Translations under genes and position numbers: made by a program
NCBI GenBank assembly: GCA_964355675.1
Contig: CAYHEC010000045.1
Coordinates: 1-22,604, forward strand
Length of the DNA: 22,604 nt
Origin: CAMBDS01 sp964355675
GTDB lineage: Bacteria; Electryoneota; AABM5-125-24; Hatepunaeales; Hatepunaeaceae
Reading direction: 5' to 3'
Notes under the pieces: model-generated
What the model saw: only the letters and a program-made list of their open reading frames with translations
What the model was told of the DNA's origin: nothing
The model's database searches: none
Shown here: piece by piece, positions 1 through 5,971 of the stretch
How the letters are laid out: each line of letters starts with the position of its first letter
Position numbering within the stretch: the stretch's first letter is position 1

Positions 1-90
1 ATCTTGTCCGAATTGGCGTCTCAAGCGAATAAATCAACGAACTCATTCAGTCCGCTCTAAGGGCGGGTTAAAACCCACCCTCCAAGAGGA
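1..90. repeat. Half copy of dispersed repeat at left window edge
   Basis: Bases 1-44 match 14039-14082 with one mismatch, including the shared core GAATAAATCAACGAACTC (27-44). They are followed at about 61-83 by an imperfect hairpin with GGGCGGGTT and AACCCACCC arms, of the same kind as 4602-4625. Only the right half of the element is present because the window begins here. No coding signal is seen. Confidence 0.8.
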
Positions 91-153
91 ATTCGTCTGC
101 GTGGACAAGTCAGTGGAACTATTATATACACCTTGTAATACGAATCGCCGATG

Positions 154-187
154 ATAAAAGAGGAACGCATTCGCGTTCCTCTTTTAT
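154..187. terminator. Bidirectional rho-independent terminator
   Basis: A perfect 15-bp inverted repeat (154-168 and 173-187) with the 4-nt loop ATTC. The A-rich and T-rich stem ends give a U-tract on either strand. It lies 28 bases past the stop of the minus-strand peptidase gene and most likely ends that transcript. Confidence 0.85.
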
Positions 188-214
188 AGAAGTTGGTTAG
201 TCGATCTACTAATT

Positions 215-1573
215 TTACAAGTAGTTCAAGAACCTGACGAGGCTTTCAATCCCCGTGAACATGGTCGGAAGATGAAAATTCTCATTTGGTGAGTGGGCGC
301 GGTTATCGGGCAGGGCAAAGCCGATAAGCAGGGTGTCGATACCGAGAATTTCTTTGAAATCGGCTACGATTGGGATGGATCCACCCTCGCGAATAAACAA
401 TGCATCTCTCCCGAACGAGGCTTTGAATGCCTTCGTCGCCGCATCGACGTACGGTGTCTCAAGAGGCGCTACAACAGGTTTACCGCCGTGATGACGGGTG
501 ACCTTCACCGAGACCGACTTAGGAGCAATGCTTTCGAAATACTTGACGGTCAAGTCGGCAATCTCATCGGGATCTTGATCCGGAACGAGACGGCTGGAAA
601 TCTTGACGGAGGCTTTCGCCGGCAGGACTGTCTTAGCGCCTGTCCCCGTGAACCCACCCCAAATTCCGTTAATCTCAAACGTCGGTCGGATCCAGGTTCT
701 TTCATTAGGAGAGTACCCTTCCTCGCCCCACAATTCCTTCACGCCTAAGCCATCCATATATTCAGCCTTGTTGAACGGGACAGATCCAAGTAACTCTCGT
801 TCAGTGGCGGGAATATCTCTGACGCGATCATAGAAGCCGGGAATCTGAATGTGACCCTGCATATCTTTTACCGAAGCCAGCATCCTTGCAAGCACTTCGG
901 CCGGATTGGCAACTGTCCCACCGAATGAGCCTGAATGTAAATCACGGTTAGGCCCAGTCACCTCAAGTTCGAGGTAAGTCAATCCCCGCAAACCGTAGGT
1001 TATTGCCGGAATACCCTCAGCATACATTTGTGAGTCTGAGATTATTACTACGTCTGCAGAGAAGTCAGCCTTGTGATCGCGAAGGAATTGGGCGAGATTT
1101 GGGCTACCAATTTCCTCTTCACCCTCAATGATAAACTTTATGTTAACGGGAAGTTTTCCGTTTGCCTTCAAGATCGCTTCGACGGCTTTCAAATGCATGA
1201 AAACCTGACCTTTATCGTCAGCAGAACCGCGAGCGATGATGCGATCGTTCTTTAGATGGGCTTCGAACGGGGGATGCTCCCAAAGGTCAAGCGGGTCAAC
1301 GGGTTGAACATCGTAATGGCCGTAGATAAGAAGTGTCGGTTTTCCGGATGCGCCAAGCCATTCGCCTGTCACGACCGGATGACCGGCGGTAGGCGAGACC
1401 TTCACATTGGTCATACCGGATTGTTCCAACAACTTTGCCGTATGTTCAGCGCAGAGTTTGACGTCGTTTTTGCGTTCGGGATCGCTGGATATAGAAGGGA
1501 TCGCGAGGAAGCGCGTCAATTCTTCCAAATATCTCGATTTTGAGTTCCGAATGTCTGTTAAGATTTGTTCCAT
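215..1573 (-). CDS. M20 family metallopeptidase (dipeptidase type)
   Basis: This is a 452-residue cytosolic di-zinc hydrolase of the M20/ArgE/DapE/CPG2 clan, most like the carnosinase-type dipeptidases that cleave di- and oligopeptides or N-acylated amino acids. The metal site is complete: H86 and D88 in GHYDVQP, bridging D119 in GSADDKG, catalytic E153 and ligand E154 in EGEEEIGS, D180 in ISD, and H427 in AHSPNE near the C-terminus. H213 in DLHSG marks the lid/dimerisation domain. Length and motif order fit a full protein. The ATG start has GGAAAG just upstream. It is transcribed alone, divergently from the saccharopine dehydrogenase-like gene, and ends at a strong hairpin terminator. The exact substrate cannot be read from sequence. 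Confidence 0.93.
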   Translation of the reverse strand: MEQILTDIRNSKSRYLEELTRFLAIPSISSDPERKNDVKLCAEHTAKLLEQSGMTNVKVSPTAGHPVVTGEWLGASGKPTLLIYGHYDVQPVDPLDLWEHPPFEAHLKNDRIIARGSADDKGQVFMHLKAVEAILKANGKLPVNIKFIIEGEEEIGSPNLAQFLRDHKADFSADVVIISDSQMYAEGIPAITYGLRGLTYLELEVTGPNRDLHSGSFGGTVANPAEVLARMLASVKDMQGHIQIPGFYDRVRDIPATERELLGSVPFNKAEYMDGLGVKELWGEEGYSPNERTWIRPTFEINGIWGGFTGTGAKTVLPAKASVKISSRLVPDQDPDEIADLTVKYFESIAPKSVSVKVTRHHGGKPVVAPLETPYVDAATKAFKASFGRDALFIREGGSIPIVADFKEILGIDTLLIGFALPDNRAHSPNENFHLPTMFTGIESLVRFLNYL

Positions 1574-1671
1574 TTACTTTCCAAAGTTACCTTACCTTAA
1601 TCTAAGCTAATTCCTCTTTACCTGCAATCGTTCGAGTGACAAGGTGCAGGTTGAGGTGATTTTACCCCTTC

Positions 1672-1848
1672 GATGGTAGCGCAGCGATTTATCGCGCCAA
1701 AATTTCGTTCAAGCCATGTTTCTTTGATGGTAGCGCAGCGATATATCGCGCCTTTGCTGGAAGTGCTCGTTCAAGCCACGTTTCAAGGACGAAGTCCGTA
1801 TCGTGGCGTAAATTTATCTCCGACCGGTTACGGGCTTCGTCCTTGAAA
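1672..1848. repeat. Intergenic repeat cluster: two hairpin direct repeats plus a 20-bp inverted repeat
   Basis: The 331-base gap between divergent genes holds a 27-nt unit at 1672-1698 and 1726-1752 (one mismatch), each with a CGAT..ATCG palindromic core. Each unit is followed by a second 17-nt repeat (1706-1722 and 1768-1784, one mismatch). An inverted repeat follows, with arms 1781-1800 and 1829-1848 pairing at 19 of 20 positions. No convincing promoter for either flanking gene was recognised. Confidence 0.8.
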
Positions 1849-1904
1849 CCTGTCGGCAACGAAATCGAAACTGTCGTGAGTAATAAAACAAAAGTGGTTT
1901 CCCA

Positions 1905-3122
1905 ATGAAAGACAACATCCTTATCATCGGCGCGGGAGGCATGGCGCGAGCCATTGCCTACGACCTCCTTAACTTTTCACCAAGGCACAACGTCACCATA
2001 CTTGACAGGGATTCAGATGCGCTTAATCGCTTGGCTGAGTATCTCGGTAATGAGAACGTGCGGGTCGTCAAGGGCGATGCAACTGATCATGATCTATTGA
2101 CAAAACTGATGTCCACGGCAATCGCGGCTATCGGCGCGGCGTCCTATAACCTTCACTTCGACGCCTGCGAGATTGCCATTGGTCAAGGAACTCACTGGGT
2201 CGATTTAGGCGGAAATCCGACGGTTGTTCAGAAGCAATTCGCGCTTCATGAGAAGGCAGTCGCGGCCGGTGTAGGCGTCGTGCCAGATTCAGGTTTGGCT
2301 CCGGGATTAATCAATGTCGTCGGAGGATATATCGCCTCACAATTTGACGAGATAGACGAGCTTCACTTCCGGGTGGGAGGGTTGCCTCAAAATCCTCAGC
2401 CGCCATTGTTTTACGGACTTGTCTTTTCGCCGGAAGGACTTGCCAATGAGTACCACGAGCCTGCCTGGGTGATAGAGAATAGCGAAGTGAAGACGGTAGA
2501 ATCTCTTACCGGCTGGGAACGAGTCTATGTCGGTTCACCGCTGGGGAATTTAGAGGCTTTTCATACGGCTGGAGGCTCTTCGACGATGGTCGAGACATTT
2601 GCGGGGAGGGTGAAGGCTCTCGACTATAAGACCTTGCGCTATCCGGGACATTTGCGGAAGATCAAGCTGTTGGGTGATTTGGGATTTTGGGGAGAGGAGC
2701 TGGTCGAAGTGAAGATTGAAAGCGGAAAGTGTAAAGACGGTAAAACAAAAAACGGAAAACTGAAAACTGAAACAAATGCGGGGGATACTCGGGTGATGGT
2801 TGCGCCTCGAAATGTGATGGGGGCTTTGCTGGTGAGGAAGGGTATTGTTTCCGAGGATTTGGTTGTACTTATGGGCTGGGGAATCGGAAGGAAAGCCGGC
2901 AAGCTCTGCCGGGTCGAGGTCAAGATGATCGACTATGCTGATACGGCGACGGGTTTGACGTCGATGGCTCGCACGACCGGTTTCCCCGCGACGCTTGTAG
3001 CGCGAATGTTAGTCGAAGGGACGATCAAAGCGACCGGAGTTTTACGGCAGGAGGTTTCGGTTCCGGCGGAAGCGATGTTCAAGGCGTTAGGGGATAGGGG
3101 GGTGGGGATTGACATTTCATAA
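1905..3122 (+). CDS. Saccharopine dehydrogenase / L-lysine 6-dehydrogenase-like oxidoreductase
   Basis: A 405-residue NAD(P)-dependent oxidoreductase of the saccharopine dehydrogenase NADP-binding family. The Rossmann nucleotide-binding loop GAGGMARA is at residues 9-16. The family hallmark PDSGLAPGLINV lies in the middle, followed by GGLPQNPQPPLFYGLVFSPEG and a block ending in EPLTGWE-like ESLTGWE. The pattern resembles lysine 6-dehydrogenases (lysine to allysine) more than true saccharopine reductases, but function is inferred from family only. Residues about 269-291 form a Lys/Gly/Thr-rich low-complexity stretch encoded by an A-rich DNA repeat, which looks like an in-frame insertion. No strong Shine-Dalgarno is visible before the ATG. 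The HigBA-like pair follows 20 bases later. Confidence 0.82.
   Translation: MKDNILIIGAGGMARAIAYDLLNFSPRHNVTILDRDSDALNRLAEYLGNENVRVVKGDATDHDLLTKLMSTAIAAIGAASYNLHFDACEIAIGQGTHWVDLGGNPTVVQKQFALHEKAVAAGVGVVPDSGLAPGLINVVGGYIASQFDEIDELHFRVGGLPQNPQPPLFYGLVFSPEGLANEYHEPAWVIENSEVKTVESLTGWERVYVGSPLGNLEAFHTAGGSSTMVETFAGRVKALDYKTLRYPGHLRKIKLLGDLGFWGEELVEVKIESGKCKDGKTKNGKLKTETNAGDTRVMVAPRNVMGALLVRKGIVSEDLVVLMGWGIGRKAGKLCRVEVKMIDYADTATGLTSMARTTGFPATLVARMLVEGTIKATGVLRQEVSVPAEAMFKALGDRGVGIDIS
2714..2775 (+). repeat. A-rich low-complexity insertion inside a coding gene
   Basis: An A-rich run with short reiterated GAAAACT (2755-2761, 2762-2768) and GGAAAG-like units interrupts the dehydrogenase gene in frame. 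It encodes a Lys-rich stretch not expected in this family. Composition recalls the GAAAGT octamer arrays at 7723-7778 and 18743-18798. Confidence 0.55.
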
Positions 3123-3142
3123 CAATTTTGCTATATTGAATC

Positions 3143-3526
3143 ATGCCACCAACTAAAGTCAAATTCTTCACATCTGATGGCAAAGTTGCGCTGGTCAACC
3201 AATGGCTCTTGACAATGCCTCTGAAGGTTCAAGCTAAGGGCTTTGCCCTAATAATACGGCTGTCTGAGCTTGGATACGACTTACGACGACCTGAAGCAGA
3301 TTATCTTGAACAGGGAATTTACGAACTTCGATGGAGGGAAGGTAGCGTCAATTATCGGATTCTCTATTTCTTTCATGGACGTGATTTAGTGGTTTTGGCT
3401 CATGCCCTAACGAAAAGAGATCAAATTCCATTAAAAGATCTCAAATTGACAATTGAGCGTAAACGCCTTTTTGAACAAGATCCTAAATTTTATACTTATC
3501 CAGAGAAAATCTCCAATGAAAGCTAA
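3143..3526 (+). CDS. RelE/HigB-like toxin (phage Gp49-like, DUF891)
   Basis: A 127-residue small basic protein of the RelE/HigB mRNA-interferase superfamily (Gp49-like branch). The typical core is present: LRRPEADYLEQGIYELRW, then VNYRILYFFHGRDLVVLAHAL, then TKRDQIP, which corresponds to the usual hydrophobic strands and Lys-rich helix. Members usually cut mRNA at the ribosome. The downstream HTH gene overlaps its end by 11 bases, the toxin-first order of higBA loci. The C-terminal tail (about 20 residues) is longer than usual and is encoded over the antitoxin start region. Substrate is not determinable here. Confidence 0.82.
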   Translation: MPPTKVKFFTSDGKVALVNQWLLTMPLKVQAKGFALIIRLSELGYDLRRPEADYLEQGIYELRWREGSVNYRILYFFHGRDLVVLAHALTKRDQIPLKDLKLTIERKRLFEQDPKFYTYPEKISNES

Positions 3527-3806
3527 ATTCACTACCGATGCAATCGAAATCATTCGTCATCATCTTGCCCAAGACCCAGAATTGGCTGCTATGGTCGAAG
3601 AGGAGCGTGAGCGCCTTGCGATAGCAGATAGACTTCGCTCCGCTCGCGAGAAAGCTGGGTTAACCCAAGAAGAGCTTGGCCGACGTATAGGCACAACTCA
3701 ATCAGCCATTGCCCGGATGGAGTCGGGACGCTACGAGCGGTTAACGCTTAATACGTTGCTGAAGGTGCGAAGCGCGTTGGGTCGGGGGTTGGGGATTGAA
3801 ATTTAA
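3516..3806 (+). CDS. XRE-family HTH antitoxin (HigA-like)
   Basis: A 96-residue protein with an N-terminal helical segment and a helix-turn-helix of the Cro/CI type: LRSAREKAGLTQEELGRRIG followed by TTQSAIARMESGRYERLTL. Such proteins bind and neutralise the toxin and repress the shared promoter. I chose the ATG at 3516 because the longer open frame, from 3453, only reads through the toxin gene out of frame. The 11-base overlap with the toxin suggests translational coupling. A hairpin terminator follows. Confidence 0.85.
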   Translation: MKAKFTTDAIEIIRHHLAQDPELAAMVEEERERLAIADRLRSAREKAGLTQEELGRRIGTTQSAIARMESGRYERLTLNTLLKVRSALGRGLGIEI

Positions 3807-3819
3807 GGACACAGACTAA

Positions 3820-3852
3820 AGCGGGCGACCCATTACAGATCGCCCGCTCTTT
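3820..3852. terminator. Terminator between convergent genes
   Basis: The 9-bp stem AGCGGGCGA / TCGCCCGCT (3820-3828 and 3840-3848) has an 11-nt loop and is followed by CTTT. It lies between the HigA-like gene and the convergent VOC gene and may serve both strands. Confidence 0.65.
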
Positions 3853-3870
3853 ACAATATTCGCCCGCCAC

Positions 3871-4368
3871 TCAAGCTTTCTTGATTTCCTTCTCATTCCC
3901 GCACTCGCACTCCTCGTCATCGCAGTCTTCACCACAGCAGTCTTCCAGCTCGTCGGGATGTGTGTTGAAGTAAATCAGGTTGCCGTCCGGATCCTCAAGC
4001 GTGCAACCCATACTGCCGTCAGGCTCGCTCTCGACCTCAGTCTTCAGCGTCAAGCCTCGAGCTTTCAGAGTGTCGCCGATCTGCTGGACGTCGCCGCCGC
4101 GGAAGTTCAGGACGTTCCCCTCCAGATGCCCTTGGTAAAGCGAGAACCTGCAGGCGTCATTTTCCATCACCGCCCAGCCGTCCTCAATTTCCCCGCCGAC
4201 ATGAACGAAACCGAGCTTTTCGTAGAATTCAATCGAAAGTTCTATATTTTGAACATTCAAGCATACCTCTAACCAGCCGGAGTCGAGGTAGTTAGGCGGA
4301 AGCTCGACTGGCTCATTGTGGTCGTCGTGGTTGTGCGAATGTTCGTGATCGTGATGTTCGTGGCTCAA
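3871..4368 (-). CDS. VOC (glyoxalase/bleomycin resistance fold) protein with His-rich head and Cys-rich tail
   Basis: A 165-residue protein with one vicinal-oxygen-chelate module at about residues 30-137 (WLEVCLNVQNIELSIEFYEK ... DPDGNLIYFN). Two unusual extensions flank it: residues 1-17 contain eight histidines, and residues 141-157 contain five cysteines among acidic residues (C144, C145, C149, C154, C156). Both extensions look like soft-metal or zinc/nickel binding tails. The VOC core does not show its enzymatic class, so glyoxalase, dioxygenase or a non-catalytic binding protein all remain possible. The start is a TTG with only a weak AGAGAG upstream. The gene stands alone and converges on the toxin-antitoxin pair. 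Confidence 0.8.
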   Translation of the reverse strand: MSHEHHDHEHSHNHDDHNEPVELPPNYLDSGWLEVCLNVQNIELSIEFYEKLGFVHVGGEIEDGWAVMENDACRFSLYQGHLEGNVLNFRGGDVQQIGDTLKARGLTLKTEVESEPDGSMGCTLEDPDGNLIYFNTHPDELEDCCGEDCDDEECECGNEKEIKKA

Positions 4369-4399
4369 GGGACTCTCTAAAAAAGATTTACTGGGCTCA

Positions 4400-4571
4400 T
4401 GGAGGGCGGACTTTCAGAGTTCGTTGATTTATTCAAAATTCACTTAGATCTGTTCAGGCGGACGTCCTCGTCCGCCCGAACTTAGTGCTTGTTTGTCGGC
4501 GGACGAGGACGTCCGCCTGAACAAAATCAGTATCTTCTCGAATAAATCAACGAACTCTTTCAGTCCGCTCG
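4400..4571. repeat. Palindromic repeat element with nested inner palindrome
   Basis: The outer arms contain GAGTTCGTTGATTTATTC (4417-4434) and its reverse complement (4540-4557), extended by GGGCGGACT and AGTCCGCTC. Nested inside is a perfect 26-bp inverted repeat (4451-4476 and 4498-4523) of a different family that also occurs before sdhA. MITE-like in shape; no transposase is present. Confidence 0.85.
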
Positions 4572-4625
4572 GACAGGTTTGGAAACCTGTCCTACCCGAA
4601 CGAGGGCGGGTTAAACCCCGCCCTC
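4571..4625. repeat. Two small hairpin repeats
   Basis: A perfect 10-bp inverted repeat, GGACAGGTTT/AAACCTGTCC (4571-4592, 2-nt loop), is followed by GAGGGCGGG/CCCGCCCTC (4602-4625, 6-nt loop). Both belong to the repetitive intergenic material; the second also appears near 61-83 and, in altered form, near 14010. The rest of the 4369-4802 gap shows only a possible promoter. Confidence 0.75.
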
Positions 4626-4723
4626 CAAGAGGTATATGTGTCTCTAAATATAACCTCGCAGAGCGTCGCTCTCCAAGTGAACAGAGTAACGAGTGAGAAA
4701 TCTCATAACAAGAGCCCTAACTA

Positions 4724-4754
4724 TTGACTCTACGCCTCATGGTTACGATATTTT
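4724..4754 (+). promoter_or_regulatory. Possible sdh promoter
   Basis: TTGACT (4724-4729) and TATTTT (4749-4754) are separated by 19 bases, slightly long for a sigma-70-type promoter. This is the only reasonable match in the region before sdhC. Confidence 0.35.
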
Positions 4755-4802
4755 GATTCAAATTAAATTTCGGGCGAATCGCCCAATATATCGGAGGTAG
4801 AA

Positions 4803-5456
4803 ATGCACTACCGATGGAAAACCGGCATGCTTGCCTGGGTGTTGTTCAGAGTCACCGGGCTGGCGCTTGTCGGTTACCTCGCGATGCACTTAATGGTCAT
4901 CAGCAATCTGCATGACCCAAACAAATTTGATGCGACGATGCGATTCCTTGGCTCTTGGCAGTTTAGAATTCTTGAGCTGGGATTGTTTTTTGTCGTACTT
5001 TATCACGCGTTGAATGGAATAAGAGTCATTATCGTCGATTTCTTCAATGGATCCGTTCATCAAGCCAGATTGTTCTGGGGGTTGGCGGCATTGGGATTTG
5101 TTCTCTTCATTGCCGGAGCTTATCCGATGGTCTCGCATGCTCTTTACTGGAAAGACGTTCAGCAGGGCAGAAAAACTCATCAGGAAGTTGGCTCTGGTAC
5201 AACCAATACCATCAAGGAAGAGCCAGCCGGTCGCCCCAACAGACCAGGTAGATCGAGGCGGTCAGACAGAGCGAATCGACCAACGCGACAGGGAATGTAT
5301 CAACCTAATCAGGGGGACAAGGACTACAATCCCAACGCGGTCATAATTCCCCCTCCACCGCTCACATCTTCGGGGCTTGCTCCGGACCCGGCAGACGCCC
5401 TGATTAAACCTGTGCCTAATTTCGAACCCATTGAACAACCTAAGAGGGGAAAATGA
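4803..5456 (+). CDS. sdhC: Succinate dehydrogenase cytochrome b subunit (SdhC) with a Pro/Arg-rich tail
   Basis: A 217-residue membrane anchor of complex II. Three transmembrane helices are visible at about residues 8-33, 54-80 and 88-111. H29 in helix 1 and H68 in LYHALNG of helix 2 are the likely heme/quinone-site histidines. The family is normally about 110-130 residues; here a roughly 90-residue hydrophilic tail rich in Pro, Arg, Gly and Asn follows helix 3 and would face the aqueous side. An excellent GGAGG stands 5 bases before the ATG. The stop overlaps the sdhD start (ATGA), so the two are translationally coupled. Identity as an anchor is secure by position; which of the two anchors is C or D is by order only. 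Confidence 0.86.
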   Translation: MHYRWKTGMLAWVLFRVTGLALVGYLAMHLMVISNLHDPNKFDATMRFLGSWQFRILELGLFFVVLYHALNGIRVIIVDFFNGSVHQARLFWGLAALGFVLFIAGAYPMVSHALYWKDVQQGRKTHQEVGSGTTNTIKEEPAGRPNRPGRSRRSDRANRPTRQGMYQPNQGDKDYNPNAVIIPPPPLTSSGLAPDPADALIKPVPNFEPIEQPKRGK

Positions 5457-5827
5457 CCGAACGCGAACGTGGACTTCACTCAGGAGGCGCATTTCAGTGG
5501 TTCTTTCAGCGAATCACTGGAGTCGTGTTGCTGATTACCTTGCTCGGGCACTTCTGGGTGCTTCACTTCTTCCCGCCCAATCATGGCAGTATCACTTATG
5601 AAACAGTCATGTTGCGGTTGAGTCACCCGCTCTGGAGAACTTTCGATTTACTTTTCCTTGTCTTTGGGCTTTATCACGGGATGAACGGTGTCACGATGGT
5701 ACTACACGACTACATCCGGCACAAAGGCTTGCGCATGGCGCTGGTAGGAATTCTATGGGTGGCCGTTATCTTTTTTCTGATTATCGGTTCGATGACCATA
5801 CTCGGACTGGCTGGAGGTAAGGCGTAA
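5453..5827 (+). CDS. sdhD: Succinate dehydrogenase membrane anchor (SdhD)
   Basis: A 124-residue protein with three transmembrane helices (about 17-40, 63-85, 95-118). It carries histidines in equivalent places to sdhC: H33 and H38 in or after helix 1, H75 in LYHGMNG, and the HDY motif (residues 85-87) typical of the quinone-site end of anchors. Similarity to the preceding subunit suggests an ancestral duplication, as in other two-anchor complexes, and a di-heme arrangement is possible. It starts inside the sdhC stop. A 144-base gap with two hairpins separates it from sdhA. Confidence 0.85.
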   Translation: MTERERGLHSGGAFQWFFQRITGVVLLITLLGHFWVLHFFPPNHGSITYETVMLRLSHPLWRTFDLLFLVFGLYHGMNGVTMVLHDYIRHKGLRMALVGILWVAVIFFLIIGSMTILGLAGGKA

Positions 5828-5847
5828 TGAAGCAGGCTAACTCAGGA

Positions 5848-5869
5848 GGACGGATCTCCGTATCCGTCC
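5848..5869. repeat. Short hairpin between sdhD and sdhA
   Basis: A perfect 8-bp inverted repeat GGACGGAT/ATCCGTCC with a 6-nt loop, directly before the larger palindrome. Confidence 0.7.
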
Positions 5870-5881
5870 ATGATTTGGATC

Positions 5882-5954
5882 GTCCAGGCGGACGCCCTCG
5901 TCCGCCATTTAAGGCGAAAGTTCAAAGTTGGCGGACGAGGGCGTCCGCCTGGAC
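5882..5954. repeat. 25-bp perfect inverted repeat in the sdhA leader
   Basis: Arms 5882-5906 and 5930-5954 pair perfectly around a 23-nt loop. It is the same family as the inner palindrome at 4451-4523. Two base changes between the copies are matched by complementary changes in the opposite arms. It ends 6 bases before the sdhA Shine-Dalgarno and could affect transcript stability or translation. Confidence 0.88.
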
Positions 5955-5971
5955 AGGAACAAGGAATACCA

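Noticed and set aside
4640..4720. tRNA or small RNA gene between the repeats and sdhC
   Set aside because: No cloverleaf or T-loop GTTCRA motif could be found.
5870..5971. Longer sdhA start
   Set aside because: The extension only reads the palindrome; the ATG at 5972 has a good Shine-Dalgarno and puts the flavin His at position 45 as in the family.
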